NCBI RefSeq assembly: GCF_000515275.1
Contig: NZ_KI911560.1
Span: 2,604,001-2,668,000 of the forward strand
Length of the DNA: 64,000 nt
Source: Methylophilus sp. 5
GTDB lineage: Bacteria > Pseudomonadota > Gammaproteobacteria > Burkholderiales > Methylophilaceae
Direction of reading: 5' to 3'
Positions 9,430 through 18,026 of this stretch are shown here, piece after piece (the first letter of the stretch is position 1; every line of letters begins with the position of its first letter). The translations under genes were made by a program, and so were the position numbers. The notes beneath the pieces are model-generated. The model did not search any database. It worked only from the letters and a program-made list of their open reading frames with translations, and was not told the DNA's origin.

Positions 9430-12400
9430 ATGGAAGCGCCCGAAATTCCCACCCTACAACCTGCATTTATTCATCTGCGCTGTCACAGTGAGTATTCCAT
9501 TGTGGATGGCACAGTGCGCATTGACGACTATGTAAAAGCCGCCAAGAACGATGCGATGCCAGCGATCGCGCTGACCGACCTTGCGAACCTGTTTGGCGCA
9601 GTCAAGTTCTACAAAGCCGCACGCGGCAAAGGCTTAAAGCCACTCCTGGGCTGTGATGTCTGGATTGAAAACGCGACGCAGCGTGATCAGCCGCACCGCT
9701 TGTTGTTGCTGGTGCAGAGTCAGCAAGGCTATCGCAATTTGTGCGAGCTATTATCAAGCGCTTATTTGCATAATCAGTACCGTGAGCGGGCAGAAATCAA
9801 GGCTGAATGGTTACTTGAAAAAAACGACGGCTTGCTGGTGCTGTCTGGCTTTGCAGCAGGCGATGTTGGCCTGGCTTTGCAGGCTGGCAACCAGGCGCTG
9901 GCCTTGCAATATGCACAACAGTGGGCGCAGGTGTTTAGCGGCCGCTATTACCTTGAAGTGCAGCGCGTTCACGAGGCTGGCAGTAGCGAAGCCTATGCAC
10001 AGGAGCAACTGATTCAGCACACGGTGCTCATCGCACAGCAGCTCGATCTACCCGTGGTGGCGACGCACCCGGTGCAGTTTCAAACCGCAGACGACTACAT
10101 GGCGCATGAGGCGCGCACCTGTATTGCTGAAGGCTATGTGCTGGCGGATAAACGCCGCCCACGCAAGTTTGTTGCGACACAGTATGTGAAAACCCAGGCC
10201 GAGATGCAGGCCTTGTTTGCTGATATGCCGCTGGCATTGCAAAACTCGGTAGAAATCGCTAAACGCTGCAACCTGACGCTGACACTAGGCAAAAACTATT
10301 TGCCGGACTTTCCGACGCCGAACGGTGAAAGCCTGGATGTTTACTTAGTAGAACAGTCAAAACTTGGGCTGGAGCATAGACTAGCCTATTTATATCCGGA
10401 TGAAAAAAAGCGCGAAATCAAGCGCCAGGAATATGAAGAGCGCTTGCAATTCGAGTGCGGCATCATTGTGCAGATGGGTTTCCCGGGCTACTTTCTGATT
10501 GTGGCTGACTTTATTAACTGGGCCAAAAATAATGGCGTGCCAGTGGGGCCGGGCCGGGGTTCTGGTGCGGGTTCGCTAGTTGCGTACAGCCTGGGCATTA
10601 CTGATCTGGACCCGCTCAAATACAACCTGCTGTTTGAGCGTTTCTTAAACCCTGAGCGGGTTTCCATGCCCGACTTCGACATTGACTTCTGCATGGACGG
10701 ACGCGATCGAGTCATCGATTACGTCAAGCACAAATATGGCCTGGCATCGGTGTCACAAATCGCCACCTTCGGCACCATGGCGGCCAAAGCGGTCATCCGC
10801 GATGTTGGCCGCGTGCTCGATTTACCTTTTAACTTTGTCGATGGCATTGCCAAACTGATTCCGCTGGAGCTCGGCATTACGCTCGAGTCGGCGCTGGAAA
10901 AAGAGCCGCAATTACAGGAGCGTCGAGAAAAAGAAGAAGAGGTCGCAGAATTACTTTCTTTAGCGCTGCGGCTTGAAGGCCTGGTGCGTAACATCGGTAT
11001 GCACGCGGGTGGCGTGCTGATTGCTCCGGGTAAGATTTCTGATTTTTCGCCAGTGTATTGCCAGCCGAATGGCGACAGTTTGGTCAGCCAGTATGATAAA
11101 GACGACGTAGAAGCCGTTGGCCTGGTCAAGTTCGACTTTTTGGGCTTGCGTACTCTGACCATTCTCAATATGGCGCTCGATAACGCTAATGCCCAGCGCG
11201 CGCAAGACGAGCTGCCGCCATTGAGTTTTGAGACGATTCCACTGGACGACAAACGCAGTTACCACCTGCTTAAAACCGCCAATACCACCGCCGTTTTTCA
11301 GCTAGAGTCGCGCGGCATGAAGGACATGCTCAAGCAAGCCAAGCCTGACTTGTTTGAAGATATTATTGCGCTGGTTGCGTTATATCGCCCAGGCCCGATG
11401 GATCTTATTCCTGACTTTTGCCGCCGTAAGCATGGTACGCAACGGGTAGAGTATCCGCATGCGTCCACCGAGTCTATCCTCAAGGAAACCTACGGTATTG
11501 CCGTGTATCAAGAGCAGGTGATGCAGATCGCGCAGGTGGTGGCGGGCTTTAGCCTGGGCGGCGCCGACTTGCTACGGCGCGCCATGGGTAAGAAAAAACC
11601 AGAAGAAATGGTGCAGCAGCGCGAAATCTTTAACGAAGGTGCGCAAAAAAACGGCTTAACCCTGCAACAGTCTAATGACTTGTTTGACTTGCTGGAAAAG
11701 TTTGCCGGCTATGGTTTTAACAAGTCGCACGCCGCCGCTTATGCGCTGGTTGCCTATCACACGGCTTATCTTAAAGCGCATTACCCGGCCGCATTTTTGG
11801 CAGCAACCATGTCGGCAGACATGAACAATACCGATAACGTGCATACGTTTTTTGATGATTGTGGCGCCAACCAGATTGAGGTGTTGCCGCCCGATGTGAA
11901 TACCAGCGTGTATCAGTTTAAGCCGTTGAGTGCGCAGCAGGTGTTGTATGGATTAGGCGCCATTAAAGGCACCGGTCTGGCGGCGATTGAGTTGATGATG
12001 GCTTCTCGGCAGGCGCAAGGTCCATTTAAGGATATTTTTGATTTTTGTCAGCGGCTGGATTTACGCAAAGTCAATCGCCGCGTGATTGAGTCACTGATTC
12101 GCGCCGGCGCGTTCGATAAGCTGGAGCCAAATCGCGCTGCCTTGCTGGCTGGGCTAGATACCGCCATTAGTGTTGCCGAGCAAAGCGCGGCACATGCCGG
12201 GCAAGATTGCCTGTTTGGCGGCGTGGTTGATACCCGGCATGCATTGCCTGGCATTGCGCCGTGGAGCCCGGAGCAGGCGTTAATAGAAGAAAAAGTGGCG
12301 CTGGGCTTTTATTTAAGTGGCCACCCATATTTGAGCTACAAACCACAATTGGGGCCGTTTATTAAAGGCAACCTGAGTGAGCTTGCGCCGCAAGAGCAGC

Positions 12401-12909
12401 CCAGGCTGTTGGCAGGTGTGGTGATGGGGGTGCGCGTGCGCATGACCCAGCGCGGGAAGATGGCGATTGTGACGCTGGATGATGCTGTTGGCCGGGTAGA
12501 TGTTGTGGTTGGCTCAGAGTTACTTATGCAGCATGCGCAGTGGATTAAAGAGGACCAATTGCTGGTGGTAGAAGGGCGCATCAGCAATGATGAGTTCTCT
12601 GGCGGTATTCGTGTCAGCGCCAGAAAACTGTATGACCTCGCTGCTGTGCGTAACCGTTTTGCACAAATGTTAATGCTGAGTTGTAATGGCAGCTCTGATG
12701 TGCAGCGGCTGATGAATGTGCTGACGCCTTACCGCTACGCGGGCGAGGAGCAAAAGCGTTGCCCGATCAAAGTCGACTACCATAACCAGTCGGCGCAAGT
12801 GAGCCTGATGTTGGGGGATGCCTGGCAAGTCGTCCTGCATGATGACCTGTTGCAGAATTTACAGGGCTGGTTGTCAAAAGAAAACGTCAAAATCCTTTAT
12901 AATGCCTGA
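9430..12909 (+). CDS. dnaE: DNA polymerase III alpha subunit
   Basis: This is the replicative polymerase catalytic subunit. The N-terminal PHP domain starts at HLRCHSEYSIVDGT (about residue 16). The palm carries PDFDIDF with the metal-binding aspartates D415 and D417. GPGRGSGAGSLVAY, the helix-hairpin-helix region and a C-terminal OB-fold follow. At 1159 residues it is the DnaE1 type. In the PHP domain, CHSEYS replaces the HSDYS of E. coli. The gene has no near neighbour upstream and is followed at 34 bases by accA, a common proteobacterial pairing. Confidence 0.97.
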   Translation: MEAPEIPTLQPAFIHLRCHSEYSIVDGTVRIDDYVKAAKNDAMPAIALTDLANLFGAVKFYKAARGKGLKPLLGCDVWIENATQRDQPHRLLLLVQSQQGYRNLCELLSSAYLHNQYRERAEIKAEWLLEKNDGLLVLSGFAAGDVGLALQAGNQALALQYAQQWAQVFSGRYYLEVQRVHEAGSSEAYAQEQLIQHTVLIAQQLDLPVVATHPVQFQTADDYMAHEARTCIAEGYVLADKRRPRKFVATQYVKTQAEMQALFADMPLALQNSVEIAKRCNLTLTLGKNYLPDFPTPNGESLDVYLVEQSKLGLEHRLAYLYPDEKKREIKRQEYEERLQFECGIIVQMGFPGYFLIVADFINWAKNNGVPVGPGRGSGAGSLVAYSLGITDLDPLKYNLLFERFLNPERVSMPDFDIDFCMDGRDRVIDYVKHKYGLASVSQIATFGTMAAKAVIRDVGRVLDLPFNFVDGIAKLIPLELGITLESALEKEPQLQERREKEEEVAELLSLALRLEGLVRNIGMHAGGVLIAPGKISDFSPVYCQPNGDSLVSQYDKDDVEAVGLVKFDFLGLRTLTILNMALDNANAQRAQDELPPLSFETIPLDDKRSYHLLKTANTTAVFQLESRGMKDMLKQAKPDLFEDIIALVALYRPGPMDLIPDFCRRKHGTQRVEYPHASTESILKETYGIAVYQEQVMQIAQVVAGFSLGGADLLRRAMGKKKPEEMVQQREIFNEGAQKNGLTLQQSNDLFDLLEKFAGYGFNKSHAAAYALVAYHTAYLKAHYPAAFLAATMSADMNNTDNVHTFFDDCGANQIEVLPPDVNTSVYQFKPLSAQQVLYGLGAIKGTGLAAIELMMASRQAQGPFKDIFDFCQRLDLRKVNRRVIESLIRAGAFDKLEPNRAALLAGLDTAISVAEQSAAHAGQDCLFGGVVDTRHALPGIAPWSPEQALIEEKVALGFYLSGHPYLSYKPQLGPFIKGNLSELAPQEQPRLLAGVVMGVRVRMTQRGKMAIVTLDDAVGRVDVVVGSELLMQHAQWIKEDQLLVVEGRISNDEFSGGIRVSARKLYDLAAVRNRFAQMLMLSCNGSSDVQRLMNVLTPYRYAGEEQKRCPIKVDYHNQSAQVSLMLGDAWQVVLHDDLLQNLQGWLSKENVKILYNA

Positions 12910-12943
12910 ACTTTTTTTCTAAGAATTCATATTGGAATTCATT

Positions 12944-13939
12944 ATGAGTGCAAAACGTCTAACGCCTAGTAAACTGACTTATCTTGACTTTGAGCAGCCG
13001 ATTGCTGCCCTGGAAAAACGGATTGAAGCCTTGCAGGTTTCGCATGATGAGCATGACTCGCTGGATATTTCCAAAGAGCTGGACTTGCTGCAAAAGAAAA
13101 ACACCAAGTTGCTGCAAGATACTTATCAAAATTTAAGCGCCTGGCAGATCTCGCAGGTGGCACGCCACCCGCAACGGCCTTACACCATTGATTACATCAG
13201 TGCCTTGTTTACTGACTTTCAAGAGTTGCATGGTGACCGTGCGTTTGCCGATGACCCTGCCATTGTCGGCGGCATCGCCCGTTTTAAAGGCATCCCGGTG
13301 ATGGTCATGGGCCATCAAAAAGGCCGTGATATTAAAGAGCGCCAATACCGTAATTTTGGCATGCCGCGCCCAGAGGGGTATCGTAAAGCCTTGCGTTTGT
13401 TCCGCCTGGCAGAAAAATTTCACCTGCCTATCATCACTTTTATTGATACACCGGGCGCTTATCCTGGTATTGGTGCCGAAGAGCGTGGCCAATCCGAAGC
13501 GATTGCGCGCAATTTGTATGTGATGGCTGAGCTTAAAACGCCGATTATCGGTGTGGTGATCGGCGAGGGTGGTTCTGGCGGCGCGCTGGCATTGGGCGTG
13601 GTTGACCATTTGAACATGCTGCAATACTCAACTTATTCAGTCATCTCGCCAGAAGGCTGTGCCTCTATTTTGTGGAAGAGTGCCAGCAGAGCGCCTGACG
13701 CCGCAGAAACATTAGGTATTACCGCTGATCGCCTGAAATCACTAGGTTTGGTAGATAACATTATTAGCGAACCATTAGGTGGTGCGCACCGTAACTACGA
13801 AGAAGTGATGGAGCGCATTGGTCTGGCCATTGGCCAGCAGCTCAAAACATTGCAAGCCAAAAAAGTGCCACAACTGCTTGAGTCGCGTTACCAACGCCTG
13901 ATGGGTTACGGTAAATTTAAATCCAGCAGTGAAAAATAA
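12944..13939 (+). CDS. accA: Acetyl-CoA carboxylase carboxyltransferase subunit alpha
   Basis: AccA with AccD forms the carboxyltransferase that moves the carboxyl group from biotin to acetyl-CoA, giving malonyl-CoA. The protein opens [18 protein letters not shown] and carries [27 protein letters not shown] and [10 protein letters not shown], all family hallmarks. It has 331 residues from ATG 12944; a TTG four codons upstream is possible but unneeded. It supplies malonyl-CoA to the fab genes earlier in the window. Its stop overlaps nothing, and tilS begins one base after it. Confidence 0.96.
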   Translation: MSAKRLTPSKLTYLDFEQPIAALEKRIEALQVSHDEHDSLDISKELDLLQKKNTKLLQDTYQNLSAWQISQVARHPQRPYTIDYISALFTDFQELHGDRAFADDPAIVGGIARFKGIPVMVMGHQKGRDIKERQYRNFGMPRPEGYRKALRLFRLAEKFHLPIITFIDTPGAYPGIGAEERGQSEAIARNLYVMAELKTPIIGVVIGEGGSGGALALGVVDHLNMLQYSTYSVISPEGCASILWKSASRAPDAAETLGITADRLKSLGLVDNIISEPLGGAHRNYEEVMERIGLAIGQQLKTLQAKKVPQLLESRYQRLMGYGKFKSSSEK

Positions 13940-13940
13940 C

Positions 13941-15389
13941 ATGTCCTTGCTATCTCAGTTAGAAAATGTCATCGGGACCTTTCTGGCTGGGGTCGATACA
14001 CCACACGCTACGCCACCAAATTTGCTGCTTGCACTCAGTGGTGGTGTTGATTCCATCGTGCTGCTGCACACCTTGTCACAGTTGAGCAAGTCGTTATCGT
14101 TTAGCTTGTCTGCCATGCATGTGCATCATGGATTAAGCCCTAATGCTGACGCCTGGCTAAACCTGTGCCAACAGGTGTGCATTGATCAAGACATCCCTTT
14201 TTATAGTGAAAAAGTGCATGTTAACTTGCAAAGTGGCTTGGGGGTTGAGGCCACGGCACGTGATGCGCGCTATCAGGCGTTAGCGCGTGTGCGTCAGCAA
14301 ATAGCGGCGGTGGCCATCGTCACAGCGCATCATATGCAAGATCAGGCAGAAACCTTGTTGTTGCAGCTGATGCGAGGCGCCGGGGTAAAAGGCCTCAGTG
14401 CCATGAGTGAGTGGGATGCCGAGCGCGCGTTGCTGCGGCCGCTGTTAAGCGCCTCTAAAGCCGAATTGCTGCAATATGCCGCTGAGCAGCGGCTTAAATG
14501 GGTAGAAGACGAAAGTAATGCCGATGTAAGCTATGACCGCAACTTTATGCGGCAAAAGGCGATGCCTGTGTTGCGAGAGCGTTATGCGCAACTTGATCAA
14601 GCCTTGTTGCGTAGTGCTAGCCACTTGGCTGATGCGCAAATATTGTTGGACACACTGGCACAACAGGACTTGTTGCAATGCGACGTGCGGGAGGAGTGGC
14701 TGGGGCAGTCGATAGACATCCCGCATCTAAACGCGCTGGGCGACGTACGCGCCAAAAATCTATTGCGGTTCTGGTTTGAGCAGCGCCAATTGCGCATGCC
14801 TAATACTGAGCAGCTGCAGGATTACTGGAAACAGCTATCCTCGGTCAAGCCACATCGTTATTTGCATTTGCCATTACAAGGCCAGGCGGCCAATCACCAG
14901 GCCTATTTGCATCATTATCAGCAGCGCTTATATTGTGTTGCCAAACCCGCCGCACTGCCGCAAACCCCGCTCATCTGGCAGGGGCATCAGACGCAAATCT
15001 GGGGCGACTGGCAGGTGCAGTTTAAAGTCAGCAAGGGCCGCGGTATCGCACTGGCCAGGCTAGGCATTTCACCGGCCGCCATTACGCTCAATAAAAGATA
15101 CGGGCAGCCGATTCCATTGGCTGAGGGCATTCAATTGCTGGTTGCCCCCCGCACTGGCGGCGAAGCCTTGCAGCCAGATGCCAAACGCCCAAGACGCGAA
15201 TTAAAAGTGATTTTTCAAATGCTGGCGATCCCTCCCTGGCAGCGCGCTTTTTATCCTGTGGTGCAAGTAAGCACCAGTCAACCGACCACCTCACAAACGC
15301 TAGTCGCTTTAGCTGCACTTGCAGTCGATGAAGCCTGGCGCCCTGGCCGTAATGCTTACGGCCTCGAAGTTTTTCTCCAGCCCCTCTAA
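13941..15389 (+). CDS. tilS: tRNA(Ile)-lysidine synthase
   Basis: TilS attaches lysine to C34 of the tRNA-Ile CAU anticodon so that it reads AUA. The PP-loop SGGVDS is at residues 33-38 from ATG 13941, followed by HVHHGLSPNADAW and the ATARDARYQAL helix. The C-terminal substrate-binding domain is present to residue 482. An in-frame GTG at 13929 would overlap the end of accA. The placement right after accA matches many proteobacteria. Confidence 0.93.
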   Translation: MSLLSQLENVIGTFLAGVDTPHATPPNLLLALSGGVDSIVLLHTLSQLSKSLSFSLSAMHVHHGLSPNADAWLNLCQQVCIDQDIPFYSEKVHVNLQSGLGVEATARDARYQALARVRQQIAAVAIVTAHHMQDQAETLLLQLMRGAGVKGLSAMSEWDAERALLRPLLSASKAELLQYAAEQRLKWVEDESNADVSYDRNFMRQKAMPVLRERYAQLDQALLRSASHLADAQILLDTLAQQDLLQCDVREEWLGQSIDIPHLNALGDVRAKNLLRFWFEQRQLRMPNTEQLQDYWKQLSSVKPHRYLHLPLQGQAANHQAYLHHYQQRLYCVAKPAALPQTPLIWQGHQTQIWGDWQVQFKVSKGRGIALARLGISPAAITLNKRYGQPIPLAEGIQLLVAPRTGGEALQPDAKRPRRELKVIFQMLAIPPWQRAFYPVVQVSTSQPTTSQTLVALAALAVDEAWRPGRNAYGLEVFLQPL

Positions 15390-15397
15390 TTGATAAT

Positions 15398-15456
15398 TTG
15401 GTTGTAATAAACCAATTAAAACCATAAAATTGGCTGTAATAAACCAATTTTATGGT
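15398..15456. promoter_or_regulatory. Paired palindromic sites, candidate enhancer (UAS) for a sigma-54 activator
   Basis: TTGGTTGTAATAAACCAA starts at 15398 and TTGGCTGTAATAAACCAA at 15430. They differ by one base, are spaced 32 bases (about three helical turns) apart, and each is an inverted repeat (TTGG...CCAA). The second is embedded in a longer 13-base-arm palindrome, 15421-15456. No T-run follows, so a terminator is unlikely. They lie about 71-103 bases upstream of a -24/-12 promoter, the usual distance for binding sites of sigma-54 activators. Confidence 0.55.
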
Positions 15457-15518
15457 TTATATCCACCATAAAAATCTTATTTAATTGATTTCAATGGTCT
15501 TTTTATTAATGGCATAAA

Positions 15519-15534
15519 CGGAACAGTTTTTGCT
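15519..15534 (+). promoter_or_regulatory. Probable sigma-54 (-24/-12) promoter of the TonB receptor
   Basis: CGGAACAGTTTTTGCT carries the invariant GG (15520-15521) and GC (15532-15533) separated by exactly 10 bases, with a good TTGC -12 box. The -24 box departs from TGGCAC at two positions. It lies about 70 bases before the receptor start. A sigma-54 type regulator is encoded just downstream, which supports the call. Confidence 0.6.
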
Positions 15535-15601
15535 GTTAAGAAGTACTTTTAAATCAAAAGATATTCAATAAAAGTATTCTCGGGAAAAAGGATCATTCGT
15601 T

Positions 15602-18004
15602 ATGAATAAAAAAACCATCAAGCCGTTACTGCTTGCTATCGTCTCTGCTTATGCAGCGCAGGCGATGATAGTCAATGCTGAGGCCGTGAAACTGGAAAAA
15701 GTTGAGGTCGTGGGCACGACACCATTGCCTGGTGTGGGCTTGCCACTAGAAAAGGTGCCTGCGAATGTGCAGTCAGCCAAAGGTAAAGACATGGTGAATC
15801 AGCACAGCAGTACGATTGCTGATTTTATGAATAACAATATGGTGGGGGTGAGTGTGAATGAGACACAGAACAATCCATTTCAACCAGATGTGTTATTTCG
15901 TGGTTTTACAGCGTCGCCTTTATTAGGAACACCGCAAGGCTTGTCTGTTTTTGTTGACGGCGTGCGTGTCAATGAGGCTTTTGGGGACGTGGTTAACTGG
16001 GACTTGATTCCGGTGAATGCGATTGCAAACATGAGTTTGATTCCAGGCTCTAATCCGGTTTATGGCTTGAACACGCTGGGTGGCGCTTTGTCGGTGACGA
16101 CCAAAAACGGGCGTACGCACAAGGGCGGAGCCGTTGAGTCGAGTTTTGGTTCGTGGGGACGCAAGAATACTGCTGCCGAGTTTGGCGGCGTATCAGACGA
16201 TAATTCAGTAGATTATTTTATTTCTGGCAATTATTTTGATGAAGACGGCTGGCGTGATTATTCACCAAGCACAGTAAAACAGTTGTTTGGTAAGGTGGGT
16301 TGGCAAAATGAAACCACGCGTCTTGAATTAAGTTATACCGGTGCTGATAACAATATGATCGGTAACGGGTTAGTTCAAAAAGAATTGATTCAGGACTTTG
16401 GCCGCAGCAGTATCAATACGCGCCCAGACCAAACCAAGAACAGCATGAATTTCTTGAATTTGACCGGTAGCCACTGGTTTAATGACGATGTGCAGTTGAC
16501 CGGTAATGTTTATTTCCGTCAATCCAACCGCAAAACCTTGAACGGTGATGTGAATGATGATTTTAACGGTTCAGGGGCACTTGATTTGGATGCGAACGGT
16601 GAAGTTGACAGCACCGAGTTGGCCACAGCGCTGGCCGCCTGTCAGGCAGGCACTAACTCTGAAGAGACCTGTTCCGGCGCATTAAACCGCAGTAATACAC
16701 GTCAAAGAGGCCATGGCTTTAATACCCAGTTAACCTTCAGCCAGCCATTATTTGAAAAGAAAAACCAGTTTATTGTTGGCGGCGGTTATGACTTTTCAAA
16801 AATAAAATTCTCGCAGTCTACCGAGTTCGGTTTGATTAATGCGTCACGTGGGGTGGATGCCCTGGGCGAGTTGAGTGATGAAGCTGCCGTGAAATTAAAT
16901 GGCAGAACCACCAGCTGGGGCGCATTTGTGACTGATACTTTGTCATTGACTGACCAATGGCATTTAACCATGTCTGGCCGCTATAACCACATCAAGGTTG
17001 AAAACCGTGATCGTTTAACACCTGATGTCACTGACCCTGAGTCTTTGTCTGGCGATCACAGCTTTAACCGACTCAACCCTGCGGTTGGCTTGAACTTCAC
17101 ACCGACGCAAGCGTTGACAATGTATGGTAGCTATAACGAAGGTATGCGCGCACCGACCTCGATGGAGTTGGGTTGTGCTAACCCGGCAGTGCCGTGCAAG
17201 CTGCCTAACGCCATGGCAGGTGACCCTCCATTGAAAAAAGTGGTGGCTAAAACCTTTGAAGTGGGTGCTCGTGGCCAGCTGACCGATAACATCCGCTGGT
17301 CTACTGCGGTGTATCGTACTGAAAACCATGATGACATTCAGTTTATTGCGACTAACGCGACTAACGGCATGGGGTATTTCGATAACGTTGGTAAAACACG
17401 CCGTGTGGGCCTGGATGCCGGTTTGAACGGTGTGACTGGTGATTTGTCATGGAATGTTGGCTATAGCTTTGTGCGTGCCACTTATCAAACACCGTTTGAA
17501 ATCACCAATGAAGTCAACTCATCTTCTGATGGCACTGCGATTCAGCTCAGCAAGGGTGATCGACTGCCAAACTTGCCTGAGCATGCCTTGAAATTGCGTC
17601 TGCAATATCAGGTGACATCACAATGGACGGTGGGCAGCAATATCAACACTTACTCAGATGTGTATGTGCGTGGTAACGAAAACAATAGTCATCGCGCCAA
17701 TGATGGCGATGATGAGCACGTACAGGACTCTGGCAAGGTGGGTGGATTCACCATTGTTAACCTCGATACGCGTTATCGTTTTGGTAGCAGTGGCTGGCAG
17801 TTTTTTGCTAAAGCCATCAACATTTTTGACAAAGAGTACGCCACGGGTGGTTTGCTGGGTGAAAACTGGATTGAGGGCGGTCAGTTCTCAGGTAATGAAG
17901 AGCCTTCCAAATTGCTGATGGTAGGCGCCCCGCGTGCTGGCTGGCTGGGCTTCCGCTACGAGTTTGGCGCCAAGCCTTCGTTAGCAAGCTATGACCGTGA
18001 CTAA
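15602..18004 (+). CDS. TonB-dependent outer-membrane receptor with an EF-hand loop
   Basis: This 800-residue outer-membrane receptor has a signal peptide, a plug domain (KVEVVGTTPLPG, then DGVRVNEAFGDVVNWDLIP and PVYGLNTLGGALSV) and a barrel ending in an aromatic-rich strand, GFRYEFG. Such proteins import metal complexes, cobalamin or siderophores using TonB energy. Residues 328-339, DLDANGEVDSTE, form a canonical EF-hand loop (D1, D3, N5, G6, V8, D9, E12), sitting with a nearby Cys pair in what should be a surface loop. That suggests Ca2+ or lanthanide binding, which is an inference; methylotrophs do have TonB receptors for lanthanide uptake. An AAAGGAT ribosome site is present. The next gene, 22 bases on, is a sigma-54 activator, probably in the same transcript. 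Confidence 0.88.
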   Translation: MNKKTIKPLLLAIVSAYAAQAMIVNAEAVKLEKVEVVGTTPLPGVGLPLEKVPANVQSAKGKDMVNQHSSTIADFMNNNMVGVSVNETQNNPFQPDVLFRGFTASPLLGTPQGLSVFVDGVRVNEAFGDVVNWDLIPVNAIANMSLIPGSNPVYGLNTLGGALSVTTKNGRTHKGGAVESSFGSWGRKNTAAEFGGVSDDNSVDYFISGNYFDEDGWRDYSPSTVKQLFGKVGWQNETTRLELSYTGADNNMIGNGLVQKELIQDFGRSSINTRPDQTKNSMNFLNLTGSHWFNDDVQLTGNVYFRQSNRKTLNGDVNDDFNGSGALDLDANGEVDSTELATALAACQAGTNSEETCSGALNRSNTRQRGHGFNTQLTFSQPLFEKKNQFIVGGGYDFSKIKFSQSTEFGLINASRGVDALGELSDEAAVKLNGRTTSWGAFVTDTLSLTDQWHLTMSGRYNHIKVENRDRLTPDVTDPESLSGDHSFNRLNPAVGLNFTPTQALTMYGSYNEGMRAPTSMELGCANPAVPCKLPNAMAGDPPLKKVVAKTFEVGARGQLTDNIRWSTAVYRTENHDDIQFIATNATNGMGYFDNVGKTRRVGLDAGLNGVTGDLSWNVGYSFVRATYQTPFEITNEVNSSSDGTAIQLSKGDRLPNLPEHALKLRLQYQVTSQWTVGSNINTYSDVYVRGNENNSHRANDGDDEHVQDSGKVGGFTIVNLDTRYRFGSSGWQFFAKAINIFDKEYATGGLLGENWIEGGQFSGNEEPSKLLMVGAPRAGWLGFRYEFGAKPSLASYDRD

Positions 18005-18026
18005 TAAACAATAATAAGGACGACGC

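Noticed and set aside
13133..13624. 163-residue open frame opposite accA
   Set aside because: His/Arg-rich, no domain, wholly inside a certain gene.
15421..15456. Long hairpin after tilS read as an intrinsic terminator
   Set aside because: No T-run follows, arms are AT-rich, and the core repeats at 15398, so a protein-binding site fits better.
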